64,000 bases of DNA from Gordonia polyisoprenivorans NBRC 16320 = JCM 10675 (GTDB lineage: Bacteria; Actinomycetota; Actinomycetes; Mycobacteriales; Mycobacteriaceae). Shown piece after piece: positions 50,489 through 60,520 of this stretch. Below the pieces are notes generated by a model. The model did not search any database. It worked only from the letters and a program-made list of their open reading frames with translations, and was not told the origin of the DNA. Location: positions 62,001-126,000 of the forward strand of contig NZ_BAEI01000092.1 in assembly GCF_000241325.1 (NCBI RefSeq), read 5' to 3'. The position numbers were made by a program, and so were the translations under genes. Each line of letters opens with the position of its first letter. The first letter of the stretch is position 1.

Positions 50489-51415
50489 TCAGGGCGTCGC
50501 GTGCGCCCAGGTCGTGATCAGTGCGTGGGCGATGGAGATCGAACCGGGCAACAGCAACCGCGGGCCGTCGGCGTCGGGTTCGGGATCGTCGCGCTGCCAT
50601 TCGTCACCGCGGGCAAGTGCCTCGAGCACCTCGTCCCGGTGGAACCACACCGCGTCACCGATCTCGCCGTCGAGGAAGCGCAGCGGCTCGCTCGGATCAC
50701 CGACCGCGGCGAAGCCGAGCATCAATGATCGCGGGAACGGCCACGGCTGGCTGCCGAGGTACCGCGGATCGGTGACGGTGATCCCGACTTCCTCGTGCAC
50801 TTCGCGAATCACGCACTGCTCCAACGATTCCCCGGGTTCGACGAAGCCCGCCAACGTGGAATACCAGCGTGCGGGCCACACGGCCTGACGGCCCAGCAGG
50901 ATCTGGTCGGCGCCATCGTGCACCACGGTGATGATCGCCGGGTCGGTCCGCGGGAACTCATCCTCTCCGGTCTCGACGTGGCGTCGGACCCAGCCACCGC
51001 GGGCCGGGCGGGTCGCACCGCCGTCCACCGGCGAGAATTGTGCCCGCGCATGCCAATTCAGGATTCCCAACGCCGTCGCGAGCAGGCCTGCCTCGTCGGC
51101 GGAGAGCCGGGCGGCCCCGCGCCGGGCGTCGGCGGTGCGTCCGTCGAGGGTCTCCACGCGCAGCGCCCACAGATCGGTGTCGGTGTGGGCGAGGAAAACC
51201 GCGTCCTGCGGCGGGGCGTCGGCGATCTCGACGGCCGGACGCCATCGCAGGGCGCGTTCCTCGGTCACCGGGTAGCGTCCGGCCGGGTCGATCGGGAGAA
51301 CCCTGGCGGTGGACCATCCCGACACCATCCGCGCCGGATCGTCGCGGATCTCGTCGGCACGGTCGAAGGTGCCGCGGGACAGCAGCGGCGGCTGGTCGAA
51401 AACGAAGGCGCCCAT
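50489..51415 (-). CDS. nudC: NAD+ diphosphatase NudC (Nudix hydrolase)
   Basis: A 308-residue Nudix enzyme. The Nudix box GFVEPGESLEQ...REVHEEVGI lies near residues 188-210, and SQPWPFPRSLM directly after it is the signature for NAD(H) pyrophosphatases. It cleaves NADH to NMNH and AMP and in mycobacteria also degrades isoniazid- and ethionamide-NAD adducts. The linker SPVDGGATRPARGGW...FPRTDP aligns with the zinc-ribbon of E. coli NudC but has no cysteines. Its start lies two bases before the stop codon of the K+ channel gene upstream. Confidence 0.92.
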   Translation of the reverse strand: MGAFVFDQPPLLSRGTFDRADEIRDDPARMVSGWSTARVLPIDPAGRYPVTEERALRWRPAVEIADAPPQDAVFLAHTDTDLWALRVETLDGRTADARRGAARLSADEAGLLATALGILNWHARAQFSPVDGGATRPARGGWVRRHVETGEDEFPRTDPAIITVVHDGADQILLGRQAVWPARWYSTLAGFVEPGESLEQCVIREVHEEVGITVTDPRYLGSQPWPFPRSLMLGFAAVGDPSEPLRFLDGEIGDAVWFHRDEVLEALARGDEWQRDDPEPDADGPRLLLPGSISIAHALITTWAHATP

Positions 51416-51416
51416 G

Positions 51417-52487
51417 TCAGTCCGCCGGTCCCTTGCGCACGTAGAGCAATCGGTCGCCGGCTTCGATCTGCTCCACCTCGCTGTCGTCGACCCGGTGCAA
51501 CACCCCGCCACGGACCACACCGAGCACGATGTCGCGGGTGTGCGCCGGGGAGCCTCCGGTCTCGGTCGGGTCGACCTCACGCTCGGCGATCGCGTACCCG
51601 GCGTCGGGGGTCAGCAGATCCTCGATCACCTCCACCACCGACGGCGTCATGGTGGCGATGCCGAGCAGCCGGCCCGCGGTCTCCGACGACACCACCACGG
51701 AGTTGGCGCCCGACTGGCGCATCAGGTGGGTGTTCTCCGATTCGCGGATGCTCGCGACGATCTTCGCCCGCGGATTGAGTTCGCGGGCGGTCAGCGTGGC
51801 GAGTACCGCCGTGTCGTCGCGGTTGGTCGCGACGACGATGCTCGCAGCGTGTGCCACACCGGCGAGCCGCAGGATGTCGGACTTGGTGGCGTCACCGCGC
51901 ACCGTGACCAGACCATCGGATTCGGCGGCCTCGAGCACCGTCGGGTCGGCGTCGACGACGACGATGTCGGCGGGTTTGATGCCGTCGCCGATCATCGCGT
52001 CGACCGCGGTACGACCCTTGGTGCCGTAGCCGATGACCACAGAGTGATTGCGCAAGTTGTTCCTCCAGCGCTGGATCTTGAGGGCTTGACGTGAGCGTTC
52101 GGTGAGCACCTCGAGTGTGGTGCCGATGAGCACGATCAGGAACAACACCCGCAACGGGGTGATGATGAGCAGGTTGAGCAATCGCGCCGACGGGGTCAGC
52201 GGGGTGATGTCGCCGTAGCCGGTCGTCGACAGCGTCACCGCCGAGTAGTACAGGGCGTCGAGAAACGACAGCGGGTTTTCCTGCACGTCGCGATATCCGT
52301 CGCGATCGAGGTAGACCAGCACCGCGGTGAAGAACAGCGCGATCACCGCGAACACCACGCGTTTGCCGATGGCGCGGCCCGGGCTCTGCTGCAGTTCGGG
52401 AATGCGAACGACCCCGACCAGGGCGTAGTCGGGGCCCTCGGAGAGATCCTCGCCGCGAAACCGGCGCCGGAATCCGCGCGATCTCAT
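51417..52487 (-). CDS. Potassium channel with RCK (TrkA-N) domain
   Basis: A 356-residue channel subunit. Two membrane helices (about 44-60 and 104-124) flank the pore helix and selectivity filter TLSTTGYGD (residues 85-93). VVIGYGTKGRTAVDAMI (150-166) begins the Rossmann RCK domain, followed by VVVDADPTVLEAA and a C-terminal TrkA-C-like segment from about residue 270. It is the counterpart of Rv3200c. It should tetramerise and gate K+ flux in response to a nucleotide or ion. The ATG at 52487 is chosen over an in-frame GTG at 52496; no ribosome site is evident. Confidence 0.9.
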   Translation of the reverse strand: MRSRGFRRRFRGEDLSEGPDYALVGVVRIPELQQSPGRAIGKRVVFAVIALFFTAVLVYLDRDGYRDVQENPLSFLDALYYSAVTLSTTGYGDITPLTPSARLLNLLIITPLRVLFLIVLIGTTLEVLTERSRQALKIQRWRNNLRNHSVVIGYGTKGRTAVDAMIGDGIKPADIVVVDADPTVLEAAESDGLVTVRGDATKSDILRLAGVAHAASIVVATNRDDTAVLATLTARELNPRAKIVASIRESENTHLMRQSGANSVVVSSETAGRLLGIATMTPSVVEVIEDLLTPDAGYAIAEREVDPTETGGSPAHTRDIVLGVVRGGVLHRVDDSEVEQIEAGDRLLYVRKGPAD

Positions 52488-52540
52488 CGCCGGCACGGCG
52501 CGCTCGGATGGGTCGCTGCTGTCACAGTGTGGAATCTAGC

Positions 52541-55500
52541 TCATCGGGCCAGCAAAGCGGCGAGTGCCGCGGCATCGGGCAGGTCTCGGGGCGCGAGGGT
52601 GCGCCCGGACCGGACATAATGGAATGCGGCCGAGACCTTCTCCAGTGGCACCCCGGCCAACTGCGCCCACGCGATGCGGTAGGCCGCGAGCTGGATGAAC
52701 ACCGACGACGAGTCGGCGCTCGGCTCGGCTCCGGTCTTCCAGTCCACCACCACCCACGACCCGTCGGGTTCGGCGAAGATCGCGTCGATGCGTCCGCGGA
52801 TCACCGTGTCGCCGATGACCGTCTCGAAGGGCACCTCGACCTCGCTGGGGCTGCGGGCGGCCCACGGCGAGGCCAGAAATGCCTCGCGCAGCGCGTCGAG
52901 GTCGGCGTCGGGGGCGGCACTCTCGTCGGCGGCGCCGGGCAACTCGTCGATGTCGAGCAGCCGGGTCGCGCCGAACCACCGCTCCACCCACGCGTGAAAG
53001 GCGGTGCCGCGCCGTGCGATCGGGTTGGGACGAAACGGCGTCGGGCGACGGAGCTTGCGCGCGAACTCGCGCTCGTCGGTGTCGAGGTCGACGAGTTGGC
53101 TGACCGACAGATGAGCCGGCAGCGCCACATCCACCTCGGCCTGATTCGTGCGCTCGTGCTCGGCGAGGAGCACCTCCACCTCGGCGCGCCACGCCTCGAT
53201 CTCGTCGGCCGGCGCGTCGTGGGCCACCGGCGCCTGGGAATCGGGCTCCGGATCGGTGAGCGCCCCGAACAACGCCGGCGCCTCCCGCCGGCGCAGTTCG
53301 TCGAGGACGAGATCGGCCGCCGCGGCCACCGCGTCACGGCGCGCACCGAGACGGTCGGTCGGCCACATCCGGGCATCGACCCGCTCGGCCAACGGGTTGG
53401 CGGCACCGTCGGGCGGGTCGTCGGCGAGCACGTCGACCGTCAAACCCCGTGCCTCGTCGGCGGATCCGTTCTCCACCGTCTCGGTCACGATGGCCAGCAA
53501 CTCGTTGAAGAACGGCGATCCACCCCGGGGTTTCTCCCCGGTTTCCGACCAGTGATGCGCCGAGACCAACAGGTCGTGACGGGCTCGGGTGATCGCGACG
53601 TAGAGCAACCGCCGGTCCTCGGAGAGCCGGCGTTCGGCGATGGCCTCCTTGTGTTCGGTCAGCGCGTCCTCGAGTTCCTTGCGGTCGCCCACCCGACTCA
53701 GATCGAGCACCGGGAACCCCTCGTCGGCGCCGGCCGGCCGGGCCGCCGCGAGCTTCGCGGCCGCGGGTCCCCGGGGTTCCGGCTCGGCGAGATCACCGCG
53801 CAGCGGCCCCGGAAGTTCACGCGCACTGCGCATCCAGGTGGTCTCGCCCTTGGACGACGGGAAGATCCCCTGGCACAGATGCGGAATCGCGACCACATCC
53901 CACTCGAGTCCCTTCGCGGCATGCACGGTCAGGATCTGCACGCGCTGCTCGGCGACCTCCACCCGCCCGGGCTCGAGCCCCTTCTCGATGGTCTCGGCGG
54001 TGTCGAGGAACGCCAGCAGCCCCGCCAGATTCGCGCCGGGCCGCTCGGCGTAGCGGGTGACGTAGTCGGCGAAGGCATCGAGGTGTTCACGCCCGGTGAT
54101 CGCGCCGCGCATCCGGCGTGCACGGATCTGCGCCTCGACGGCCACCCCGATGGTGTTCTCGACGTCGGCGACCAGCTCGGGCAGCGGCTGACCCATCCTG
54201 CGCCGCAACGACTCCAGTTGCGCCCCGAACGCCCGGATACGCGCATAGCCGTCGGGGCTGTAGGCCTCCGGACCGCCGGGATCGACCACGGCGTCGGCGA
54301 TCCCGGCGCGGTCGACCACCTCGGTGGGTAGCACCGCGTCGAGTGCCTCGTCGAGTTCCTCGCGGGTGGTGACCACCCCGCCGGTGGCGATCTGGCCGGC
54401 GGCCAGCTCGGTGGCGCGACGCCACAGCGCCGCCAGGTCGCGCGCGCCGAGCTGCCATCGCGAACCGGTCAGCAGACGCATCGCCGCGGTTCCGGCCATC
54501 GGATCTGCCATCAGGCGCAACGTCGCGACCACATCGGTGATCTCCGGTACGTGCAGCAACCCGCCGATGCCGACGACCTCCGCGGGAATGCCGCGCGCCT
54601 CCAGCTCGGCCGCGATCGGCGCCGAATCCTCGTTGCGGCGCACCAGGACCGCGACGGTCGGCGGCCCCGAACCGTCGACGTCGTGGTACCGGGCCGCGAC
54701 CTGGTCGGCGAGCCAGGCGCGTTCGTCGAGCACCGTCTCGGTCAACGCGAACGTCACCGTCCCGGCGTCGGCGCCGGGCCGCGGACGCAGGACACTCACC
54801 GGCACACCGCGACGTCGCAGTTCCTCGGACGCCTCGTTCGCCAGGCGCAGCGTCTGCACCGGGTTGCGCCAGCTCGTCAACAGTTCGCGACGGTGCGCGG
54901 GCGAACCGTCGGCGCGGGGAAAGTCGGTGGCAAAGCGCGGGAGATTGGCCGCCGACGCACCCCGCCACCCGTAGATCGACTGGATCGGGTCGCCGACGGC
55001 GGTGACGGCCACCGGGTCGCTGCCCGCGGACGCCTGCCCACCGAAGAGCGCCGAGAGCAGAACCCGCTGGGAGTGACCGGTGTCCTGATATTCGTCGAGC
55101 AGCACCGCGCGAAATGATTGCCGCTGGGCGGCAACAACTTCCGGGTTGCCGGCGACGAGGCGGGCCGCCAGGGACATCTGGCTGCCGAAATCGAGGACGG
55201 CCTGCTCGCGCATGGTGCGCATCAACGTCGCCACGAGCGGCAACAGCTCCCGACGCTCGTCGATCACCTGCTGGACGGTACGTAGCGCGGCATTCGGTGC
55301 GCCCCGCTGGCGCGGGGCCTTGGGCAGATCGTCGACCATCCGGTAAAGGTCGTCACCCCATGCGGCGAGGGTGTCGAGGTCGACGAGGTGCTCCGACATC
55401 TCACCGAACAGCCGCAGGACCGCCTCGGTGACGCTCGCCGGCACCTTGGTGGTGCTCAGTTGCCCGGTCCACGAGGACACGATTCCGAAGGCCATCTGCC

Positions 55501-55990
55501 ACAACTCGGTCTCCGACATCAGCGTCGCGTGCGGCTCGACCGGAAGGAGTAGACCGTAATCGGCGATGAGTCGCCCGGCATACGCGTGGTAGGTGCTGAC
55601 CTCCGGATCACCGGCCCGCAGGCGTGCGGCGAGCGCCCCGTCGGGGTCCCAACTCAGCAGGGCCGGGGAGCCGGCGAGCATCGACAGCCGCCTGCGGATG
55701 CGGGCGCCGAGTTCGCTGGCCGCCTTGCGGGTGAAGGTGAGTCCGAGGATCTCGTCGGGGCCGACGATGCCGTTGGCCACCAACCACACCACGCGGGAGG
55801 CCATCGTCTCCGTCTTGCCCGCGCCCGCACCGGCGACCACCAGCATCGGTTCGGTGGGCGCCTCGATCACCTCGACCTGTTCGGGAGTGGGCGGAGGCAA
55901 CCCGAGGGCGGCGGCCAGCGAGGTCGCCGACACCCGGGGCCGCGTGGGCCGCGCCTCGGTGGTGGTGCTCCCGGTGGTGTCCTCAGTCAT
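52541..55990 (-). CDS. adnB: AdnB subunit of the AdnAB helicase-nuclease
   Basis: An 1149-residue subunit of the mycobacterial double-strand-break resecting enzyme. The N-terminal motor has Walker A GAGAGKT (residues 54-60), VLLDEYQDTGHSQ (motif II), IYGWRGASAAN (motif III) and HAAKGLEWDVVAIP (motif V). A C-terminal RecB-type nuclease has GRIDAIFAEPDG and VVVDWKTGAEP with the Asp and Lys active-site residues. The start at 55990 overlaps the adnA stop by 8 bases and has AAGGCGG upstream. AdnB is the lead motor of the heterodimer; Rv3201c is the M. tuberculosis counterpart. Confidence 0.93.
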   Translation of the reverse strand: MTEDTTGSTTTEARPTRPRVSATSLAAALGLPPPTPEQVEVIEAPTEPMLVVAGAGAGKTETMASRVVWLVANGIVGPDEILGLTFTRKAASELGARIRRRLSMLAGSPALLSWDPDGALAARLRAGDPEVSTYHAYAGRLIADYGLLLPVEPHATLMSETELWQMAFGIVSSWTGQLSTTKVPASVTEAVLRLFGEMSEHLVDLDTLAAWGDDLYRMVDDLPKAPRQRGAPNAALRTVQQVIDERRELLPLVATLMRTMREQAVLDFGSQMSLAARLVAGNPEVVAAQRQSFRAVLLDEYQDTGHSQRVLLSALFGGQASAGSDPVAVTAVGDPIQSIYGWRGASAANLPRFATDFPRADGSPAHRRELLTSWRNPVQTLRLANEASEELRRRGVPVSVLRPRPGADAGTVTFALTETVLDERAWLADQVAARYHDVDGSGPPTVAVLVRRNEDSAPIAAELEARGIPAEVVGIGGLLHVPEITDVVATLRLMADPMAGTAAMRLLTGSRWQLGARDLAALWRRATELAAGQIATGGVVTTREELDEALDAVLPTEVVDRAGIADAVVDPGGPEAYSPDGYARIRAFGAQLESLRRRMGQPLPELVADVENTIGVAVEAQIRARRMRGAITGREHLDAFADYVTRYAERPGANLAGLLAFLDTAETIEKGLEPGRVEVAEQRVQILTVHAAKGLEWDVVAIPHLCQGIFPSSKGETTWMRSARELPGPLRGDLAEPEPRGPAAAKLAAARPAGADEGFPVLDLSRVGDRKELEDALTEHKEAIAERRLSEDRRLLYVAITRARHDLLVSAHHWSETGEKPRGGSPFFNELLAIVTETVENGSADEARGLTVDVLADDPPDGAANPLAERVDARMWPTDRLGARRDAVAAAADLVLDELRRREAPALFGALTDPEPDSQAPVAHDAPADEIEAWRAEVEVLLAEHERTNQAEVDVALPAHLSVSQLVDLDTDEREFARKLRRPTPFRPNPIARRGTAFHAWVERWFGATRLLDIDELPGAADESAAPDADLDALREAFLASPWAARSPSEVEVPFETVIGDTVIRGRIDAIFAEPDGSWVVVDWKTGAEPSADSSSVFIQLAAYRIAWAQLAGVPLEKVSAAFHYVRSGRTLAPRDLPDAAALAALLAR

Positions 55991-58900
55991 CGGTGACCGC
56001 CTTGCCACGTAGTTGGGCGGGGCAACTGGTCACCAACGCACAGTGTGCGCAGCCGGGGTTGGGGGTCGCCTCGAAGACCGGACCGATGCCCGAGCGTGCG
56101 GCCCGGCGCACCACCGCGCGCCACTCGTCGAGCAATTCCGGTGTGAGCGCGGGCTGTTCGCGTTCGGTGGCGCCGGTCGAACGGTGCGGCGCCGACACGT
56201 ACACCAGGCGACCGCCGCCGGGCTCGACGTCGGTGCCCGGGAAGTCACGCGCCCCGCCGTGCGCGATGGCGACTTGGTAGGCGGCGAGCTGGGCGTGGTC
56301 GAGCGTGTCGGCCTTGGTGATCGCCGACTTGGCGGTCTTGACGTCGACGACGACCGGTCGGCCCTGCGCGTCGCGTTCGAGGCGGTCGACCCGGCCACGG
56401 AGTCGTACCGGCAGGTCCGAGCCGTCCTCGGCCGGTGCGACGCCTTGTGCACCGGCGCCGGCGGCATCGGCCTCGGGGGCACCGGTATCCGCGGCCGGTG
56501 GGATGACGGCGTCGATGACCTCCTCGACGCCCACCGTGGTGAGATCGTCGCGCGAAAGAGAAAGCCACTCACGGAAATTCGTGAGCATCGCCTCGGCACG
56601 CTCGAGTTCGTGCGCCGAGTACCAGGCCGCCCCGGTGTCGACGCGCTCCCAGATCTCACGCAGCGCCGACGTCACCTCGGCGGGTTCGATCTCCCCGGCG
56701 ACGGCCTGCACCAGCGTGTGCACGAGCGAGCCGGTCAGGGCCGGGGTGCCGTCGCCGTCGCGGCCTCCGGCACGCTCGAGCATCCAGCGCAGCGAACAAC
56801 GCGACAGTTGGTCGACGTTGGACGGTGAGAGCACCACGGGGCCGGCGTCGGGCGTCCACAGCGGCTCGGCGGAACTCGGCCGCGACAGCCCGAACCAGTC
56901 CCGCGGATGCGCTCCGGGAATATCCGAATCGGCAAGTTGCGCAAGCAATTGGGCGGCGGCGCGAGTGCGTTCGTCCGGTTCGTCGGCGGTGGCACCGGCC
57001 ACCACGACCGCACGCAGCGTCGCCACCAGCGACGGCAGCGACAACACCCGGTCGACACCGGGGTCGATGGGCAACTCGTCCTCGGCGACGGTGTCGAGGA
57101 CGTCGGGATCGTCGGGCTGCTCGGCGTCGCCGGACTCGCCCGTCCCGCCCCGCCGGGCGTCGATCCGCAGTGCATCGGAGATCTCGCCGATGAACCTCGA
57201 CGGCGACGACTCCCCTCCTCCGTCCTCGACGGCGGTCACCAGTAGTCGTCGGCGTGCGCGGGTGCACGCGACGAGCAACAGTCGACGTTCGTCGGCGAGC
57301 GCACCGGCGCCCCGCGCCACCCGATCGATCGCCGCGGGATCCATCCCGTCGAGAAGGTCCACCAATTCGGCTGTGCCCAAGACACTTCCGCGGCTGCGCA
57401 GCGACGGCCACAACCCGTCGAGAACTCCGGCGACGGCGACGACCTCCCATTCGCGGCCGGCGGCGGCGTGCGCGGAGAGCACCGACACCGAGTCGGCCGC
57501 GGCGGCCGGGGTGCGGCTGTCGCGTGGGATCTGCAGTTGCGAGAGATAGTGCACGAACGCGGCCGGGCCCGCGGCGGGCAGGGTGTCGGAGAAGTTCGCC
57601 GCCGCCTCGAACATCGCCATCATCGCGTCGAGATCCCGATCGGCCTGTTCGCCGCCGGGCCCACCTCGAATCGCCGAGGAGACCCACCGCCGTTCCAGGC
57701 CGGTGGCCTGCCAGGACGCCCACAGGGTTTCCTCCACGCCACGTCCGGCGCGATGGGCGGTGGCGCCGGCGGCGATCACGTCGAGCACCCGCGCCAGCGG
57801 TGCGCCCTCGTGGTCGGTCAGCGCCGCCAGGTACTCGGCGCCGAGGTCGGGGTCGAGGAGCGCCAGACGCAACGACGACAGCGAATCGCGGCCCGCGCGC
57901 TCGCCTCCCGCCTGCTCGTCGCGACGACGCACACCCCGCCGCAGCCGGCGCAGCGCCCCTGGATCGGCCATCCCGACCGGGCCGGTGAACAGTGCCAGCG
58001 CGTCGTCGGCGGTGAAATCCTCGGCAGGCGAGTCGTCGGCGTGTGGGTTCCCGACGACGTGCGGATTCTCGACGGTCTCCGCGGTGTGTTCGACCCGCTC
58101 GCGGGCGGCCACCGCGCGCAGCACCACCATCAGCGCGGCCACCGATCGCTGACGGTGCAGCGGCAAATCGGAGGTCGGGGTGCTCAGCGGGACGCCGGCC
58201 GAACGGAACGCCCGCCGCAGGGCGGGGAGCGCCAGATGCGCCGACCGCACGATGACCGCCATCTGCGACCACGCCACCCCCTCGAAGAGGTGCGCCCGTC
58301 GTAGGAGATCGGCCACCGCGGTCGCCTCCTTGGCCGCAGAGCTGTACACCCGTACCGATGCCCCGCCGGGCAGCGCGTCGGAGTCGGGGACCACCGGGAA
58401 GCGATGCGGGCGCGCGCCGGGCAACCGTGCGGCGAGTGCACGACCGACCACCGCGATCTGGCGATGATGACGGAAGTCGGTGTCGAGCACGACGTCACGG
58501 TCGGTACCGGACGCCGCCAGTGAGTCGGCGAAACGCGGACTGGCGCCACGGAATCCGAAGATCGACTGGTCGGTGTCGGCGGCGATGATCGTCGAATCCG
58601 TTCCGGTGCCGATCAGCCGAACCAGGTGGGCGGCTTGTGGATCGAGGTGTTGGGCGTCGTCGACGATCAGGTGCCGGATACGCCGACGTTGCCCGGCGAG
58701 GAGGTCGGGGTCGGTGGCGAAGGCCGACAATGCCGAGCCGACGAGTTCGGCGGCGTCGACCGCGGGCGCCGAGGCGCCCGGTGTCTGCGATCCGACCGTG
58801 CCGCGCAACAGGACGTTCTGCTCGTACTGCGCGTATGCGTGCGCCGCGGCGACCCACTCGGGACGCCGGTGCCGGGAGCCGAGCTCGGCGAGCTCCTCGG

Positions 58901-59621
58901 GGCCGACGCCCCGTTCGGCGGCACGCATCATCAGGTCGCGCAGCGCCTGCGCGAATCCATCGGTCCCCAGCGCGGGACGCAGATGGGCGGGCCAGTACCC
59001 GGCACCGTCCTCGATGTCGCCGGCCAGCAGCTCGCGCAGCACGACGTCTTGTTCGGAGCCGGTGATCAGCCGCGGCGGCGGGTTGCCGTGCGCCTGCGCC
59101 TGCAGTCGCAGGATCGCGAACGCGAACGAATGCACGGTGCGCACCAACGGTTCACGCAGCGCCCCGCCGAGCGCGGGCGCGTCCGAGGACTGCGCCAACA
59201 CCCGGCGGGTGATCTCCTCCCGCAACGCCACCGCGGCGCGACGGTTCGCGGTGAGCACGAGCACCGACTCCGGGTCGATGCCGGGCCGGGTGAGACGTGC
59301 GACGGCCGCATCGACCACCAATGCCGTCTTGCCCGAGCCGGGCCCGCCGTGGACGCGGAAGGGCCGCCACGGGTCGGCGACCGTCCCGTCGGGCGTGTGC
59401 GCGTCGATGACCCGCATCACGCTAGGCGGCCACTCCCGGGTGACGATGGGCCCGCCGTCGACCCCAACGAGATGTGCGCGCAACGCGGTGCCGCCCCGGC
59501 CGGCCGCGCCGCGCGCCGATCCCGGGCGCGCCTGCTCCGACCGCGACGAACCCCGCTTGGCGGGGGCGGCCCGCTTCGGCGAGCTCGGCGCGGCCGTGGT
59601 CGAGGGACGCTTACGGGCCAT
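55983..59621 (-). CDS. adnA: AdnA subunit of the AdnAB helicase-nuclease
   Basis: A 1212-residue partner of AdnB. Walker A is GGPGSGKT (residues 92-99), but motif II reads LIVDDAQHLDP instead of the usual DExQ, as in mycobacterial AdnA. IFGFRGASPRFAD and SAHAAAGREWEVVAV are motifs III and V. The C-terminal nuclease has LRGRVDRLERD and VVVDVKTAKSA. Four cysteines, one in SRCSLRW and three in CAHCALVTSC, fit the iron-sulfur staple of AddB-type nucleases. The chain is longer than typical AdnA because of a basic, Ser/Ala-rich N-terminal 60 residues and acidic insertions. The ATG at 59621 has only a weak ribosome site. Confidence 0.92.
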   Translation of the reverse strand: MARKRPSTTAAPSSPKRAAPAKRGSSRSEQARPGSARGAAGRGGTALRAHLVGVDGGPIVTREWPPSVMRVIDAHTPDGTVADPWRPFRVHGGPGSGKTALVVDAAVARLTRPGIDPESVLVLTANRRAAVALREEITRRVLAQSSDAPALGGALREPLVRTVHSFAFAILRLQAQAHGNPPPRLITGSEQDVVLRELLAGDIEDGAGYWPAHLRPALGTDGFAQALRDLMMRAAERGVGPEELAELGSRHRRPEWVAAAHAYAQYEQNVLLRGTVGSQTPGASAPAVDAAELVGSALSAFATDPDLLAGQRRRIRHLIVDDAQHLDPQAAHLVRLIGTGTDSTIIAADTDQSIFGFRGASPRFADSLAASGTDRDVVLDTDFRHHRQIAVVGRALAARLPGARPHRFPVVPDSDALPGGASVRVYSSAAKEATAVADLLRRAHLFEGVAWSQMAVIVRSAHLALPALRRAFRSAGVPLSTPTSDLPLHRQRSVAALMVVLRAVAARERVEHTAETVENPHVVGNPHADDSPAEDFTADDALALFTGPVGMADPGALRRLRRGVRRRDEQAGGERAGRDSLSSLRLALLDPDLGAEYLAALTDHEGAPLARVLDVIAAGATAHRAGRGVEETLWASWQATGLERRWVSSAIRGGPGGEQADRDLDAMMAMFEAAANFSDTLPAAGPAAFVHYLSQLQIPRDSRTPAAAADSVSVLSAHAAAGREWEVVAVAGVLDGLWPSLRSRGSVLGTAELVDLLDGMDPAAIDRVARGAGALADERRLLLVACTRARRRLLVTAVEDGGGESSPSRFIGEISDALRIDARRGGTGESGDAEQPDDPDVLDTVAEDELPIDPGVDRVLSLPSLVATLRAVVVAGATADEPDERTRAAAQLLAQLADSDIPGAHPRDWFGLSRPSSAEPLWTPDAGPVVLSPSNVDQLSRCSLRWMLERAGGRDGDGTPALTGSLVHTLVQAVAGEIEPAEVTSALREIWERVDTGAAWYSAHELERAEAMLTNFREWLSLSRDDLTTVGVEEVIDAVIPPAADTGAPEADAAGAGAQGVAPAEDGSDLPVRLRGRVDRLERDAQGRPVVVDVKTAKSAITKADTLDHAQLAAYQVAIAHGGARDFPGTDVEPGGGRLVYVSAPHRSTGATEREQPALTPELLDEWRAVVRRAARSGIGPVFEATPNPGCAHCALVTSCPAQLRGKAVTDD

Positions 59622-59734
59622 GCGTCCATGCAAGCACGGCCCACCGACAATCGTTGGTGGGCCCGTCTCCCCCACGATCCGCCCCGGCCCGGGCCGGGGC
59701 CGCGCGCTGCGGCGCGTACGGCACAATCGTCGGC

Positions 59735-60520
59735 GTGACGGCACTTCACCACGTCGAGTTCGGCGATCGGCGCGCCCCGACGGTTCTGGCACTGCACGGC
59801 CTCACCGGTCATGGGATGCGTTGGGCTCCGCTGGCTCACGACCATCTCGCCGACCTGCACATCGTCGCACCCGACCTCATCGGCCACGGCCGCTCGCCGT
59901 GGCGTCCGCCGTGGGCGATCGAGAACCATGTGCGTGCGCTCTCGGAGTTCATCGACACCGCCATCGATCCGGCGGCGCTGCCGCTGGTGGTCCTCGGGCA
60001 TTCCTTCGGAGGTGCGCTGGCGATCCATCTGGCCAACCAGCGGCCGGACGCGGTGCGCGGGTTGGTCCTACTCGATCCCGCGCAGGGCCTCGACCCGGAG
60101 TTTGCTCTCGAGGTCGCCACCGACAGCCTCGAGAATTGGGACTATCCCGACGCCGACGCGGCCCGCACGGCCAAGCGCTCCGAGGGCTGGGCACGGGTAC
60201 CCGCGGAGATCCTCGATGCCGAGATCGCCGAGCACCTCACCACCATTGGTCACGGGCGCGTCGGTTGGCGGGTCAGTGCGCCGATGGCCGCCGCGTCGTG
60301 GAGCGAGATGAGCCGTCCGCCAACGCTTCCGCCGCGAGGGGTGCCCACCCATGTCGTCGTCGCCGATCGCGTCGACCCGCCGTTTGTGCGGCCGGCGTTT
60401 CTCGAGGCCTGTGCGAGCGAACGCGGCGATCAGGTGCAGGTTCACCGCGCCGACTGCGAGCACATGGTGCCCTTCCTCGAACCCGGGTTGACCGCCCGGT
60501 TGGTGCGTTCGCTGCTGTGA
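59735..60520 (+). CDS. lipV: Alpha/beta hydrolase (LipV-like)
   Basis: A 261-residue alpha/beta hydrolase. VLALHGLTGHGMRW is the oxyanion strand, VVLGHSFGGALAIH the nucleophile elbow with the catalytic Ser, and DCEHMVPF near the end the catalytic His; an Asp in VVVADRVDPPF completes the triad. It corresponds to Rv3203 (LipV), an esterase or lipase. The GTG at 59735 has no clear ribosome site. It is divergent from adnA with a 113-base spacer, and its stop overlaps the next gene (GTGA). Confidence 0.87.
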   Translation: MTALHHVEFGDRRAPTVLALHGLTGHGMRWAPLAHDHLADLHIVAPDLIGHGRSPWRPPWAIENHVRALSEFIDTAIDPAALPLVVLGHSFGGALAIHLANQRPDAVRGLVLLDPAQGLDPEFALEVATDSLENWDYPDADAARTAKRSEGWARVPAEILDAEIAEHLTTIGHGRVGWRVSAPMAAASWSEMSRPPTLPPRGVPTHVVVADRVDPPFVRPAFLEACASERGDQVQVHRADCEHMVPFLEPGLTARLVRSLL

